In this document: positions 17,554 to 26,775 of the stretch, in pieces
Position numbering within the stretch: position 1 is the first letter of the stretch
How the letters are laid out: every line of letters begins with the position of its first letter
Source: Thalassococcus sp. S3
Lineage (GTDB): Bacteria; Pseudomonadota; Alphaproteobacteria; Rhodobacterales; Rhodobacteraceae
NCBI RefSeq assembly: GCF_004216475.1
Contig: NZ_CP022303.1
Span: forward strand, 3,348,001 to 3,412,000
Length of the DNA: 64,000 nt
Direction of reading: 5' to 3'
The notes under the pieces: generated by a model
The model's input: the letters and a program-made list of their open reading frames with translations, nothing else
What the model was told of the DNA's origin: nothing
The model's database searches: none
Made by a program: the position numbers and the translations under genes

Positions 17554-18242
17554 TATCTGTGCAGCGCGCTAATCTCATCCCAGGCGCGGTTCAGATCGAC
17601 CATACGTTTTTCGGCCAGCCGCACCGCCTCTTGCGGGACACCCCTTGCGATCATGCTGTCGGGATGAGTCTCGCGCACCAATCTGCGCCATTCCGTTCGG
17701 ATCTGGGCCAACGGCATATCCGGGCTCACGCCAAGGATTGTGTAAGGATCCGGCGCCGCGTCGGGCACGAAACGCGCCCTCAAGGCGCGGAACTGCGTCT
17801 CGGGAACATCGAAGATGCGTGCAACGGTTTCCAGAAACGTGTTTTCACTTGGGTGATAGAACCCATCGGCCATCGCGATATGAAAAAGGCCTTCCATTAG
17901 ATCGGTGAGCGTTTTGAGATCATCGGCGAACATCGCCTTGATCCGCTTGGCATATTCCTCGTATCCCGCCACGTCCTGACGCGCCAGATTGAAAACTTTC
18001 GCGGCGTCGGGCTCATCCTCTTGCGGGATATGAAAGACGTCGCGAAAGGCCGTCACCTCGTCCCGCGTCACCTGCCCATCCGCCTTCGCCATCTTGGCGC
18101 CAAGCGCGATCACCGCGATGGCAAACGCCACGCTGCGTTCGGGCGGCGTGCGCAGGCGGTCAAAGACCGCTGCAAGGCTTTCGCCACTCGCCAGCGCCGA
18201 GATTGCGTCAGTGATCCGGGACCAAAGGGACATAGGCGGCAC
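17553..18242 (-). CDS. TerB-like/J-domain co-chaperone (DjlA-like)
   Basis: 229 residues. An N-terminal TerB-like helical domain (about residues 35-150, with AKMAKADGQVTRDEV and AMADGFYHPSE, each with acidic residues spaced for metal binding) is followed by a J domain (about 165-229) that begins PYTILGVSPD and contains the HPD tripeptide in ETHPDSM, needed to stimulate DnaK. This is the layout of DjlA, but the N-terminal membrane anchor of enteric DjlA is missing, so the protein should be soluble. Start is MPPMSLW; the Met at residue 4 is an equal alternative. Confidence 0.85.
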   Translation of the reverse strand: MPPMSLWSRITDAISALASGESLAAVFDRLRTPPERSVAFAIAVIALGAKMAKADGQVTRDEVTAFRDVFHIPQEDEPDAAKVFNLARQDVAGYEEYAKRIKAMFADDLKTLTDLMEGLFHIAMADGFYHPSENTFLETVARIFDVPETQFRALRARFVPDAAPDPYTILGVSPDMPLAQIRTEWRRLVRETHPDSMIARGVPQEAVRLAEKRMVDLNRAWDEISALHR

Positions 18243-18275
18243 GATACAAGCGGGCGCGCGCGAAGTCAGCGCCGT

Positions 18276-18755
18276 TCAGAGGACTTTTTGAAGCAGGATC
18301 AGGTCAAGCCAACGCCCTTGCTTCCGCCCGACTTCGGGAAGGCGTGCGACCTCGGTGAAACCCATGTTTTCATGAAAGGTGACCGCGCCGGGATTGGCGC
18401 CGCTGACAGCCGCAATCAGAACATGCAGCCCGTCTGCACGGGCGACCGCCTCCAACCTGGAAAGCAGTCTTTTCCCAAGGCCCCGACCGCGCGCGTTTTT
18501 GGCAAGCTGGATGGAGAGTTCCCTGGTCCTTGCGTATCCCGGTCCCGGCCGAAAAGGGGCATAGGTCGCAAAGCCCACGGCTTTTCCCTCCATCTCGGCC
18601 ACAAGAAACGCCTGGCCCCGCGCGGTGATGTTGCGCGTCATCGCGTCCATGCTGCGCTCTTCATCCGTGAACGTGATCAATGTGTTGCGGATGATGTCGT
18701 TGGTGATATCGCAGAGCGCGGGGGCGTCACCCGCTTTGCCCTGCCGAATGATCAT
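18276..18755 (-). CDS. GNAT acetyltransferase, phosphinothricin/methionine-sulfone type
   Basis: 159 residues with the single-domain GNAT fold: the acetyl-CoA loop is in NARGRGLGKRLLSRLE (about residues 86-101), followed by the conserved GLHVLIAAVSGANPGAVTFHENMGF. The latter is characteristic of the PAT/MnaT group that N-acetylates phosphinothricin, methionine sulfone or similar amino acids. The ATG at 18755 overlaps the TGA of the VOC-like gene, which fixes the start. In nature the substrate may be a methionine oxidation product. Confidence 0.82.
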   Translation of the reverse strand: MIIRQGKAGDAPALCDITNDIIRNTLITFTDEERSMDAMTRNITARGQAFLVAEMEGKAVGFATYAPFRPGPGYARTRELSIQLAKNARGRGLGKRLLSRLEAVARADGLHVLIAAVSGANPGAVTFHENMGFTEVARLPEVGRKQGRWLDLILLQKVL

Positions 18756-19375
18756 TTGAGACTGCGGACGCCGTGCGGCGTGTCGATTTCGGCACAAAGC
18801 GCGATGCGCTCTTCCGTTTCAAAGGCGACCCGTGTGTCATTCAACAGAGGCGCAAGCACTTCGGCGAGCGTCTTCGCCATGGGATGCATGACGACCAGCC
18901 GTTTCAAACGACATCCGGATGCGGCGAGCATGTCGCTGGGATGCCCACCACCCGTCCAGCGGATCAGTGCGGGATGCAGATTGTCGAACGGCAGCCTGCC
19001 ATCCTTGGGAACCACCATGGTCCAGCGCAGATCACCACGCCTCAGATCGACTGGCCCACCAGCCCCTTCCGGCAGACGCGCCAGAACCTCTTCGAGACGC
19101 TCTGTCCGGCAGATCCAGTTCGTAAGACGGGGCGCGCCACGAAACTGATCCAGGTCGAACCAACGTGGTCGATCCGGCACCGGCGCCTTTGGATCAATGG
19201 CAATCGCCTCAAGATACAATCCGTCATCGAGACCCAGAAGAGCGTTGTGCGTTCCAAAGACATCATGCCGGCCACCCGCCTGCAACGAGACGCCCAACGC
19301 GGCCTCCATCGCCTGTTTGGCGTCTTCTAGCGTCTCTCCCGAAACTGCGAGGTGATCAAGTTCAAGCATGGACAA
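18752..19375 (-). CDS. VOC/glyoxalase-like domain protein
   Basis: 207 residues opening MSMLELDHLAVSGETLEDA, typical of glyoxalase-like proteins of the Glyoxalase_3 class, with the second half-module beginning near CRLKRLVVMHP (about residue 150). Such proteins use a paired beta-alpha-beta-beta-beta fold to bind a metal and small substrate; many are uncharacterised. Translationally coupled to the downstream acetyltransferase gene by ATGA. No specific reaction can be assigned. Confidence 0.75.
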   Translation of the reverse strand: MSMLELDHLAVSGETLEDAKQAMEAALGVSLQAGGRHDVFGTHNALLGLDDGLYLEAIAIDPKAPVPDRPRWFDLDQFRGAPRLTNWICRTERLEEVLARLPEGAGGPVDLRRGDLRWTMVVPKDGRLPFDNLHPALIRWTGGGHPSDMLAASGCRLKRLVVMHPMAKTLAEVLAPLLNDTRVAFETEERIALCAEIDTPHGVRSLK

Positions 19376-19414
19376 TCCTCCTGCGGCGGCGCGGACATGC
19401 TCGCATCATGGCAA

Positions 19415-19451
19415 GACGCCCCGCGCATGCAAGGCCATGCATCGGGGCGTC
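19415..19451 (-). terminator. Stem-loop downstream of scpA
   Basis: GACGCCCCG (19415-19423) and CGGGGCGTC (19443-19451) form a 9-bp perfect stem; GCATG/CATGC inside it can extend pairing. It lies 48 bases past the scpA stop on the minus strand and before the next minus-strand start codon. The T-tail is weak, so it is a probable but not certain terminator. Confidence 0.55.
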
Positions 19452-19498
19452 CGTCAAAGGCGACGCGACCTCAATCAGAAAGGCACAGACACCCCAGC

Positions 19499-21628
19499 TT
19501 AAGCGCGGGTTGTCCGAATGATATCCATGATTTCGGCGGCGGCTTCGGGGATGTTCGTGCCAGGACCGAAGATGGCCTTTACGCCGTGATCATAGAGGTA
19601 CTGATAATCCTGCTGGGGGATCACGCCGCCGCAAATAACGATGATATCCTCGGCACCGGCCTCCTTTAGGGCCTCAACCAGCTGCGGGGCAAGGGTTTTG
19701 TGACCCGCCGCCTGCGAGCTGATCCCGATCACGTGCACGTCGTTGTCCACGGCATCTTGTGCCGCTTCCGCCGGTGTCTGGAACAAGGGGCCGACATCGA
19801 CGTCAAAACCGATGTCGGCAAAGGCGGTCGCGATGACCTTGGCGCCGCGATCGTGGCCATCCTGACCCATCTTTACCACCAGCATGCGGGGGCGGCGCCC
19901 TTCGGCTTCGGCAAACGCTTCGACCGATTTCTGGATCGCGGCGAAGCCTTCATCGCCCTCATAGGCCGCGCCATAGACACCCGCGAGGGTTTTGACCTCG
20001 GCGCGGTGCCGACCGAATTCATTTTCCATCGCCATGCTGATTTCTCCTACCGACGCACGGGCCCGTGCCGCCTCGACAGCGGCCTCCAAAAGGTTGCCTC
20101 CCTCACGCGCCCGGCGTGTCAGCTCTTCAAGCGCTGCAGTGCACGCGCTTTCATCGCGGCTAGAGCGGATCTTTTCCAGCCGCGCGACCTGCGCCTCGCG
20201 GACGGCGGCATTGTCGATGTCGAGGATGTCGATCTCATCCTCTTTCTCCAGCCGGTACTTGTTGACGCCAACGATCACTTCGTCGCCCCGGTCAATCATG
20301 GCCTGGCGTGTTGCTGCTGTCTCTTCGATCCGAAGCTTCGGCATGCCCGACGCGACCGCCTTGGTCATGCCGCCCATTTCTTCCACCTCTTCGATCAATT
20401 TCCAGGCTTCGCTGGCAAGATCGTGGGTGAGCTTTTCGACATAATAAGAGCCCGCCAGCGGATCGACGACATTGGTCACCCCGGTCTCCTCCTGCAGGAT
20501 CAGTTGCGTGTTGCGCGCGATCCGGGCGCTGAAATCGGTCGGCAGCGCGATCGCCTCGTCCAGCGCATTGGTATGCAGTGACTGTGTCCCGCCCAAGGCG
20601 GCGGCCATTGCCTCGTAAGCCGTGCGCACGACATTGTTGTAGGGGTCCTGCTCCTGCAGGCTCACGCCGGAGGTCTGGCAATGGGTGCGCAGCATCAGGG
20701 ATTTGGGGTTCTTCGGCTCGAATTCCGACATGATGCGGTGCCAGAGCAGCCGTGCCGCGCGCAGCTTGGCGGCCTCCATGAAGAAGTTCATACCGATGCA
20801 GAAAAAGAACGACAGCCGGCCCGCGAACTTGTCGACATCCATGCCCTTGGCCAGCGCTGCACGCACGTATTCGCGCCCGTCCGCCAGGGTATAGGCCAGC
20901 TCCTGCACGAGGTTCGCACCCGCTTCCTGCATGTGGTAGCCGGAGATGGAGATGGAGTTGAACTTGGGCATCTCGTTGGAGGTGTATTCGATGATATCCG
21001 CGATGATCCGCATCGAGGGTTCGGGCGGGTAGATGTATGTGTTGCGGACCATGAATTCCTTCAGAATGTCATTCTGAATGGTGCCGGAGAGAACCGAGCG
21101 GTCATGTCCCTGCTCCTCTCCCGCGATGATGAAATTGGCCAGAACCGGGATCACCGCGCCGTTCATGGTCATCGACACCGACACTTTGTCGAGCGGGATG
21201 CCGTCGAAGAGGATTTTCATGTCTTCCACGCTGTCGATGGCAACACCGGCCTTGCCCACATCCCCGACGACCCGTGGGTGATCGCTGTCATAGCCGCGAT
21301 GAGTTGCCAGATCGAAGGCGACCGAAACGCCCTGTTGACCCGCTGCAAGGCCCCGCCGGTAAAAGGCATTTGATTCTTCGGCCGTGGAAAAACCGGCATA
21401 TTGCCGGATCGTCCAGGGGCGACCTGCATACATGGTGGCCTTCACTCCTCGTGTGAATGGCGCTTTTCCGGGGATCGTCCCCAGATGATCGACCTCTTGC
21501 AGGTCGTCTTCGGTGTAGAGTGGTTTGACCTGGATCCCCTCAAGCGTATCCCAGGTCAGCGCGTCGAGCGGGCGTCCACGCAACTCCTGTTCAGCGAGCG
21601 CGCGCCATTCGTCTTTCTTGGCTGTCAT
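19499..21628 (-). CDS. scpA: Methylmalonyl-CoA mutase
   Basis: 709 residues, the length of single-chain B12-dependent mutases. The N-terminal TIM barrel shows [21 protein letters not shown] and [17 protein letters not shown], the substrate and radical-handling regions. The C-terminal B12 domain (about residues 575-705) has DGHDRG with His592 as the lower ligand of cobalamin. It converts (R)-methylmalonyl-CoA to succinyl-CoA, completing propionyl-CoA assimilation started by PccA and PccB encoded 2-10 kb away on the same strand. The epimerase between the two steps is not in this window. Its 5' end overlaps the end of a sulfotransferase-like gene by 38 bases. Confidence 0.95.
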   Translation of the reverse strand: MTAKKDEWRALAEQELRGRPLDALTWDTLEGIQVKPLYTEDDLQEVDHLGTIPGKAPFTRGVKATMYAGRPWTIRQYAGFSTAEESNAFYRRGLAAGQQGVSVAFDLATHRGYDSDHPRVVGDVGKAGVAIDSVEDMKILFDGIPLDKVSVSMTMNGAVIPVLANFIIAGEEQGHDRSVLSGTIQNDILKEFMVRNTYIYPPEPSMRIIADIIEYTSNEMPKFNSISISGYHMQEAGANLVQELAYTLADGREYVRAALAKGMDVDKFAGRLSFFFCIGMNFFMEAAKLRAARLLWHRIMSEFEPKNPKSLMLRTHCQTSGVSLQEQDPYNNVVRTAYEAMAAALGGTQSLHTNALDEAIALPTDFSARIARNTQLILQEETGVTNVVDPLAGSYYVEKLTHDLASEAWKLIEEVEEMGGMTKAVASGMPKLRIEETAATRQAMIDRGDEVIVGVNKYRLEKEDEIDILDIDNAAVREAQVARLEKIRSSRDESACTAALEELTRRAREGGNLLEAAVEAARARASVGEISMAMENEFGRHRAEVKTLAGVYGAAYEGDEGFAAIQKSVEAFAEAEGRRPRMLVVKMGQDGHDRGAKVIATAFADIGFDVDVGPLFQTPAEAAQDAVDNDVHVIGISSQAAGHKTLAPQLVEALKEAGAEDIIVICGGVIPQQDYQYLYDHGVKAIFGPGTNIPEAAAEIMDIIRTTRA

Positions 21629-22523
21629 GTGAACTTCCTCTTGTCATGTCGGCGAAGGGCGGACTTTGCGCCGCCTCTGTCTTGGTTGGATCTTGGGCCA
21701 GCATGGCCAGGCCGTCGGCACCGGCAGCAAGCCAAAGCAAATCATCGGCATAGCGTTCGCGCAGGGCCGCGACCTGTTGCGGATCAAAAGGCCTCCATCG
21801 GCCCGTCCCCTGCGGCAACAACACCGCGTCTGGCCCCGCATGCTCGCGCAGCACCGGCAGATGCGGGGTCTGGTTCAGCCAGATCCGTGCATGGCGCAGC
21901 GGGGTATCGGCGCCGGTCGCAATTGCCAATTGCGCCTCGGGGCGCCCGGCATAGGTTTCAAAGGGCAGGACCGTGATCTGCACGCCAGGGATCGCACAGG
22001 CAACGTCGGAAATGACATCCCGCCAGCTTCGCGGGCTTTCCGTGACCCGACGCAACAATCCGGGCCTTGCCACACCGTTTCCGCGCATGATCCCGTATCC
22101 AAAGGTCGACGACCAGAACCGTTCAAGACAGCGTATGTTCAGCACAACCTTGCCGATCTGACCGTCGAACGCTTCGGCATATCGCGCCATACGCTCGCCA
22201 ATTCCGGAATAGAGGGCGCCAAGACGCATGTTCTCGCGCATTGTGCCGGCCATGTTTTCATCGCTTATCACCAGATGGCGTACGCCATCCGATCTGGATT
22301 TCGCGCAGCGAAGCCGTATGCGGCCAAGTGCACGGCGATGATGATCCCGGCCTGTCGGAACCAGCGGGCCGGGCTGAAGTCCCCGAAACAGGCCATCGCG
22401 TGTGCGCCATGGCCCCCAAAAGCCGATGCCGCGTTCGGTCAGCGTCACGGAATTGGCCCGCATGTAGCTTTGGAATGTGGTCGTCGCGCATCTGTGCGCC
22501 CCGATGTGAAGGATAACATCCAT
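21591..22523 (-). CDS. Sulfotransferase-like P-loop protein
   Basis: 310 residues from the ATG at 22523, chosen because GGAG is six bases upstream and because homologous sulfotransferases begin near [18 protein letters not shown]; ATGs at 22589/22586 would add 22 residues. The [12 protein letters not shown] segment corresponds to the PAPS phosphate-binding loop (normally G-x-K-[SA]-G-T), but the usual Lys is replaced by Arg. The rest ([30 protein letters not shown]) is compatible with the fold and not specific. Possibly transfers sulfate to a surface glycan. It sits between the divergent DUF4174 gene and scpA, overlapping scpA, and its role in this metabolic cluster is unclear. Confidence 0.6.
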   Translation of the reverse strand: MDVILHIGAHRCATTTFQSYMRANSVTLTERGIGFWGPWRTRDGLFRGLQPGPLVPTGRDHHRRALGRIRLRCAKSRSDGVRHLVISDENMAGTMRENMRLGALYSGIGERMARYAEAFDGQIGKVVLNIRCLERFWSSTFGYGIMRGNGVARPGLLRRVTESPRSWRDVISDVACAIPGVQITVLPFETYAGRPEAQLAIATGADTPLRHARIWLNQTPHLPVLREHAGPDAVLLPQGTGRWRPFDPQQVAALRERYADDLLWLAAGADGLAMLAQDPTKTEAAQSPPFADMTRGSSHDSQERRMARAR

Positions 22524-22700
22524 CGTTCGCTCCACCCATTTTCTGGCCAAACCCGCCCCGGTCAGCCTTGTCACAAGTGGAAACATCATCAGGTCATATC
22601 CCTGACAAACCGATTAACGATGGAATTCTTCTCACACGCGCGAGATCGTATGTTCGCAACTCGGCAAACAGGGCCTATATCATACCCGACAGGAGCGCCC

Positions 22701-23147
22701 ATGAAATATATCTTACCGCTTGTTTTAACAGCTTTTATCCCGGTTTTCGCGGTTGCGGAAACAACCACGTCAGCGCCCAGCGCGAACGTGATCCGACCCG
22801 CGGGAGAGAGCGATTTAAGCGAATTTTTATGGATAAAGCGGCCCGTCGTGGTCTTTGCCGACAATGCCGCCGACCCCAGATACGGCGAGCAGATCGAGTT
22901 GCTGACCAGCAGGCTTGAGCCATTGATCGAACGCGACGTGATCGTTCTGACCGACACCGACCCTGCCGCGGAATCGCCCCTGCGCACAAAGCTGCGCCCG
23001 CGCGGTTTCATGCTGGTGCTGGTGGCAAAAGACGGCAGCGTGCTGTTGCGCAAGCCTTTCCCATGGAGCGTGCGGGAACTCACGCGATCCATCGACAAGC
23101 TCCCGGCCCGGCAACGCGAAGTGCGCGAGCGGCGGGGCGATAGCTGA
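22701..23147 (+). CDS. DUF4174 exported protein
   Basis: 148 residues with a signal peptide (MKYILPLVLTAFIPVFAVAE) and the DUF4174 domain (about residues 38-135): LSEFLWIKRPVVVFADNAADP, then the motif GFMLVLVAKDGSVLLRKPFPWSVRELTRSIDKLP. The family is a thioredoxin-fold-like periplasmic protein without active-site cysteines; function unknown. ATG 22701 lies behind AGGAG at 22691-22695. It is on the plus strand, opposed to the pcc and mutase genes around it, and converges with pccA. Confidence 0.82.
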   Translation: MKYILPLVLTAFIPVFAVAETTTSAPSANVIRPAGESDLSEFLWIKRPVVVFADNAADPRYGEQIELLTSRLEPLIERDVIVLTDTDPAAESPLRTKLRPRGFMLVLVAKDGSVLLRKPFPWSVRELTRSIDKLPARQREVRERRGDS

Positions 23148-23244
23148 ACACGCACCAAGGCTCCGCCTCGACAGGCCGGGCCATGGATGGGAACAGATAT
23201 CGCCAGCTTGGGCATCTTGAAAGTCACTCACACTTACAACGCAA

Positions 23245-23271
23245 CGCCCTGATGCCAACGACATCAGGGCG
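23245..23271. terminator. Bidirectional stem-loop between DUF4174 gene and pccA
   Basis: CGCCCTGATG and CATCAGGGCG give a perfect 10-bp stem with a seven-base loop, placed between two converging genes, 8 bases after the pccA stop. Neither side has a long T-run, but the position between converging stops supports a shared terminator. Confidence 0.6.
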
Positions 23272-23278
23272 CGGGGCG

Positions 23279-25324
23279 TTATTCAAATTCCATGATGACG
23301 TCGTCCACGGACAGGCTGTCGCCCGCACCCGCATTGATTTTCGAGACCACACCCTTCCGTTCGGCCCGCAGGATGTTTTCCATCTTCATGGCCTCAACCG
23401 TGCAGAGCACCTGCCCCTCCTGCACCTCGTCTCCCACTTCGACGTCAACTTTGACGATAAGACCGGGCATCGGGCAGAGCAGCATTTTCGACGTGTCGGG
23501 CGGCAGCTTTTCCGGCATCAATTCAGCCAGTTCCGCCTGACGAGGCGTGCGAACGTGGATCTTTAGATCCGCACCGCGGGTGCGGATGCGGAACCCGCCC
23601 GAAACCTTGCCAACCTTCAGCACCAGATGCGTGCCGTCGACATCAATCTGGGCCAGGGACGCACCCGGAGTCCAGGTGCTGGCCACGCGATGCGTCGTGC
23701 CGTCCCCGAATGTCACGGTCGATCCATCCGCATCCGCGGCAATCGACACCTCGAAACGGTGCCCCTGCAGGGTCACGACCCAATCCGTGCCCACCTTGCG
23801 TTCGTGATTATCCATCCGGCCTGAGACGCGCGTGCGCCGGATCTCCGCCACGCGATGCATTGCGGCACAAGAGGCGGCAACGCGTTTCAGATCCGCGTCC
23901 GACAGCGTCACACCCTCAAAGCCATCGGGATATTCCTCGGCAATAAACGCGGTGGTCATATCGCCCGAGACGAACTTGGGGTGATCCATCACCGCCGCCA
24001 CGAAGGGCAGGTTATGCCCGATCCCCTCGACCTCGAAACTGTCGAGTGCGACCCGCATCGCCTCGATCGCGGTGGCCCGATCCGGTCCCCAGGTGCAAAG
24101 CTTGGCGATCATCGGGTCGTAATACATGCTGATCTCGCCGCCCTCATAGACGCCGGTATCGTTGCGCACCGCTGTCTCTCCGGTCGGCGCATCGCCGTGC
24201 CATGTGCCATCTTCCAGCATCGGACCGGCGGCGATCTCCGCCGGGGGACGATACCGCGTCAGGCGCCCGATGGACGGGAGGAAGTTGCGATAGGGATCCT
24301 CGGCATAAAGGCGGTTCTCAATCGCCCACCCGGTGAGTTTGACGTCGTCCTGGGTGATCGACAGCTTTTCACCTGCAGCCACGCGGATCATCTGCTCGAC
24401 CAGATCGACACCGGTGATCAGCTCGGTCACCGGGTGTTCCACCTGCAAGCGCGTGTTCATCTCAAGAAAGTAAAAGTTCTTCTCCCCGTCGACGATGAAT
24501 TCCACTGTGCCCGCGCTGGCATAGCCCACCGCCTTGGCCAGCGCGACGGCCTGATCGCCCATCGCCTTTCGGGTGGCTTCGTCCAGAAACGGGCTCGGTG
24601 CCTCTTCGACAACCTTCTGGTTGCGGCGCTGGATCGAACATTCCCGCTCACCCAGATAGATGCCGTTTCCATGGGTGTCGCAGAGCACCTGAATTTCGAT
24701 GTGGCGCGGCTGGGTGACGAACTTTTCGATAAAGATGCGGTCGTCGCCAAAACTGTTCGCGGCCTCGTTCTTGGAGGACTGAAAGCCCTCGCGCGCCTCC
24801 TGATCGTCCCAGGCGATCCGCATGCCTTTGCCGCCGCCCCCGGCGGAGGCCTTGATCATCACGGGATATCCGATCTCGTTGGAGATCTTCACGGCCTCCT
24901 CGGCATCCTCGATCAGGCCCATGTAACCCGGCACCGTCGAAACACCTGCCTCCTGGGCGATCTTTTTCGAGGTTATCTTGTCCCCCATCGCCTCGATGGC
25001 GCCTTTCGGCGGGCCGACAAAGGCCACGCCCGCATCTTCAAGCGCTTCTGCGAATTTGGCGTTTTCGGACAAAAAGCCATAGCCGGGATGCACCGCTTCG
25101 GCCCCGGTCTCCTTGATCGCCGCCATCACCTTGTCGATGACGATATAGGACTGGTTGGCTGGCGGAGGGCCAATATGGACCGCTTCGTCCGCCATCTGCA
25201 CATGCAGCGCCTGTTTGTCGGCGTCCGAATAGATCGCCACCGTCGGAATACCCATCTTGCGGGCGGTCTTGATGACGCGGCAGGCGATCTCGCCCCGATT
25301 TGCGATCAGGATCTTCTTGAACAT
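23279..25324 (-). CDS. pccA: Propionyl-CoA carboxylase alpha subunit
   Basis: 681 residues: biotin carboxylase domain (about 1-450) opening MFKKILIANRGEIACRVI, with the ATP-grasp glycine loop SAGGGGKGMR near residue 165 and HIEIQVL plus FLEMNTRLQVEHPVTE in the catalytic lobe; a linker (about 500-600); and a C-terminal biotinyl domain with EAMKMEN, biotin going on Lys647. It carboxylates biotin with bicarbonate and ATP, and PccB transfers the carboxyl to propionyl-CoA. pccB is 3 kb upstream on the same strand, separated by small genes with their own terminators, so pccA probably needs transcription that passes or starts after the hairpin at 25361-25394. Confidence 0.96.
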   Translation of the reverse strand: MFKKILIANRGEIACRVIKTARKMGIPTVAIYSDADKQALHVQMADEAVHIGPPPANQSYIVIDKVMAAIKETGAEAVHPGYGFLSENAKFAEALEDAGVAFVGPPKGAIEAMGDKITSKKIAQEAGVSTVPGYMGLIEDAEEAVKISNEIGYPVMIKASAGGGGKGMRIAWDDQEAREGFQSSKNEAANSFGDDRIFIEKFVTQPRHIEIQVLCDTHGNGIYLGERECSIQRRNQKVVEEAPSPFLDEATRKAMGDQAVALAKAVGYASAGTVEFIVDGEKNFYFLEMNTRLQVEHPVTELITGVDLVEQMIRVAAGEKLSITQDDVKLTGWAIENRLYAEDPYRNFLPSIGRLTRYRPPAEIAAGPMLEDGTWHGDAPTGETAVRNDTGVYEGGEISMYYDPMIAKLCTWGPDRATAIEAMRVALDSFEVEGIGHNLPFVAAVMDHPKFVSGDMTTAFIAEEYPDGFEGVTLSDADLKRVAASCAAMHRVAEIRRTRVSGRMDNHERKVGTDWVVTLQGHRFEVSIAADADGSTVTFGDGTTHRVASTWTPGASLAQIDVDGTHLVLKVGKVSGGFRIRTRGADLKIHVRTPRQAELAELMPEKLPPDTSKMLLCPMPGLIVKVDVEVGDEVQEGQVLCTVEAMKMENILRAERKGVVSKINAGAGDSLSVDDVIMEFE

Positions 25325-25360
25325 GAAACGTCCTTTGTCTTGAGATGTTCGAAACGCAAA

Positions 25361-25394
25361 AAACCGCGGCGGGGCGAGGTCCCGCGCGCGGTTT
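25361..25394 (-). terminator. Rho-independent terminator after the small lipoprotein gene
   Basis: AAACCGCG (25361-25368) and CGCGGTTT (25387-25394) form an 8-bp stem. On the minus strand the stem is followed by a run of T (complement of the A-run at 25357-25363). It lies between the lipoprotein stop and the pccA start, only 36 bases before that start. Confidence 0.75.
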
Positions 25395-25438
25395 GGTGCG
25401 ATGGTGTGGTATACGATCGGGCCGTCAGGCCCTGATGA

Positions 25439-25642
25439 CTAGCAGCGGCTGGGGTTCTGCTGACAGAAGAGCACGTTGCCCGCAGCACCGACGGCTGCGC
25501 CTGCAACCAGGTCGCCGTCCAGAACGGCAGCGGTGCCTGCACCTGCGCCCGCTCCGATGAGGGCCTGTTCGCCCACCGTATCTCCGCATGCCGCGAGACC
25601 TGCGCAGAGCGCCAGCCCGGCCAAGAGTTTCGACATTTGCAT
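25439..25642 (-). CDS. Small glycine-zipper lipoprotein
   Basis: 67 residues. The signal sequence ends with LAAC, acylated Cys19. The mature part is a Gly/Ala-rich zipper (ALIGAGAGAGTAAVLDGD and AGAAVGAAGNVLF) and a Cys-containing tail ending CQQNPSRC. Such small YMGG/glycine-zipper lipoproteins are membrane-associated and of unknown role. Start at the ATG 25642 behind AAGGA; the Met two codons later is an alternative. It is flanked by its own terminator and lies directly before pccA. Confidence 0.75.
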   Translation of the reverse strand: MQMSKLLAGLALCAGLAACGDTVGEQALIGAGAGAGTAAVLDGDLVAGAAVGAAGNVLFCQQNPSRC

Positions 25643-25997
25643 CCCAGCAATCCTTTCTTATCGTCACTGCTTGATACAAAAACACATGGCGCTTGCGAGA
25701 GGTTCCGCAATGTCGGGTTATGTAAACGTTGTTTTTGGGCGAAGTCACGCCCAACACGCCGTGGACCCATAGGCGCTTTTCGGCACCGCCAAGAAAAAAA
25801 TGCGGGCAGGTCAACTGGGGGGCTGACCTGCCCGCGTAGGGAAGGGGTACGGAATAGGTGTACTGCAGAACGCGACTGGATGGAGACGCCTCCTGCAGCA
25901 ACCACACTGGATGGCCCGGCGTGAAAGGCCAAGACAATACATCCTAAGGTTGAATTTTGAGCTATTTTATGCCGATAAGAAGGGAGTGCGAGCAAAA
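25643..25997. other. Intergenic region with terminator and promoter space
   Basis: About 355 bases between two minus-strand genes. It holds the strong terminator at 25802-25835 and, between that and the lipoprotein start, an AT-richer stretch (about 25660-25740) that should carry the lipoprotein promoter. No further gene, tRNA or TTTGCAAA-type palindrome was found. Confidence 0.45.
25802..25835 (-). terminator. Strong Rho-independent terminator
   Basis: GCGGGCAGGTCA (25802-25813) and TGACCTGCCCGC (25824-25835) form a perfect 12-bp stem. On the minus strand it is followed by A then seven T (complement of the A-run at 25794-25800). It ends transcripts of the minus-strand gene at 25998-26354. 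Confidence 0.9.
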
Positions 25998-26354
25998 TCA
26001 TGCCGATTCCCCGTCGAAAACTCCGGGAAACGAGCTGCGCGCGACGCTTTCGTCAATGACCAGCAATGCCTCGTAGCTTTCCGGGTCGAAAGGCTCCTCC
26101 GCCGCGATCACCTCACGTCCGAAAAGCCAGCTCAATCGCCCGGCGTCGAGATTTCCCCGCTCGAACGGCGCATCTCCGAACTGATACCAGAGCGCCCGCA
26201 TGAAACCTTCGTCCGCCCGGCGGTCAGCAGGTCTGCGGTCTGCATAGCGTTCCCGGCGCACAAGCGGGGTCACGCCTTTGGGGTTCGGTCTTCGGATTGT
26301 GAATTGGAAATCAGTGCCCGGTAGACGGCCCGGGAAACCGCGATGCTTTAGCAT
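25998..26354 (-). CDS. Uncharacterised protein in the pcc cluster
   Basis: 118 residues from the ATG at 26354, which has GGGAGG six bases upstream; a GTG two codons earlier would leave no spacing. The N-terminal third is basic and Arg/Pro-rich (RRPNPKGVTPLVRRERYADRR), followed by an aromatic/acidic part (GFMRALWYQFGDAPFERG, RLSWLFGREVIAAEEPFDPESYEALLVIDE). No signal peptide or known domain. It sits between two small lipoprotein genes and ends at a strong terminator. Function unknown. Confidence 0.65.
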   Translation of the reverse strand: MLKHRGFPGRLPGTDFQFTIRRPNPKGVTPLVRRERYADRRPADRRADEGFMRALWYQFGDAPFERGNLDAGRLSWLFGREVIAAEEPFDPESYEALLVIDESVARSSFPGVFDGESA

Positions 26355-26384
26355 GCGCACCCTCCCGCATGGGGCGGTGCAAAA

Positions 26385-26414
26385 GGCGGGACAAGCGGTA
26401 AGGCCCGTCCCGCC
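26385..26414 (-). terminator. Rho-independent terminator of the 46-residue lipoprotein gene
   Basis: GGCGGGAC (26385-26392) and GTCCCGCC (26407-26414) pair perfectly; on the minus strand the stem is followed by TTTTGC. It begins 7 bases after the stop codon of the small lipoprotein. Confidence 0.75.
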
Positions 26415-26420
26415 AGTTGG

Positions 26421-26561
26421 TTATTTGTATTTGCCTGTGAACGTCGGCTCGACCGAAATCGGCTCGGGCTCGACCACGACAAATTCTTCTTCCTGCTGTG
26501 CGCAGGCTGCGACGGCAGCCAAAAGGCCAACCATTGCAAGCAACTTGATGCTCTTGGACAT
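26421..26561 (-). CDS. 46-residue lipoprotein
   Basis: A short gene from ATG 26561 to TAA 26421-26423. AGGAG stands seven bases before the ATG. The product opens MSKSIKLLAMVGLLAAVAAC, a complete lipoprotein signal with acylated Cys20, and the mature part is only 26 residues, acidic and Pro-rich (QQEEEF, EPEPISVEP) ending FTGKYK. It has a dedicated terminator just downstream. Its size recalls Lpp-like or entericidin-like envelope peptides but I see no true homology. It lies inside the pccA-pccB interval. Confidence 0.75.
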   Translation of the reverse strand: MSKSIKLLAMVGLLAAVAACAQQEEEFVVVEPEPISVEPTFTGKYK

Positions 26562-26775
26562 CTCTGTCTCCTGACTTTTTCGCTGGAACCAACGGGACTA
26601 AAAAGCCCTGCCTGCCCCCTCTTTGAGCTACGGAACCTCTGCGGGTATCCGTCGCGAATGATACTTAACCCAGACAAGAAAAGATATCCAAGGCCCCTCA
26701 ATCGTCGCACCTGTGACGTCAAAGCCTCAGTCGGCGTCAAACATGAGCTTTGATGCGCAACATATTGTAGCTCCA

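Noticed and set aside
23855..25435. 526-codon plus-strand frame opposite pccA
   Set aside because: Antisense shadow of a highly conserved biotin carboxylase gene; no family signature and codon use is that of the complement.
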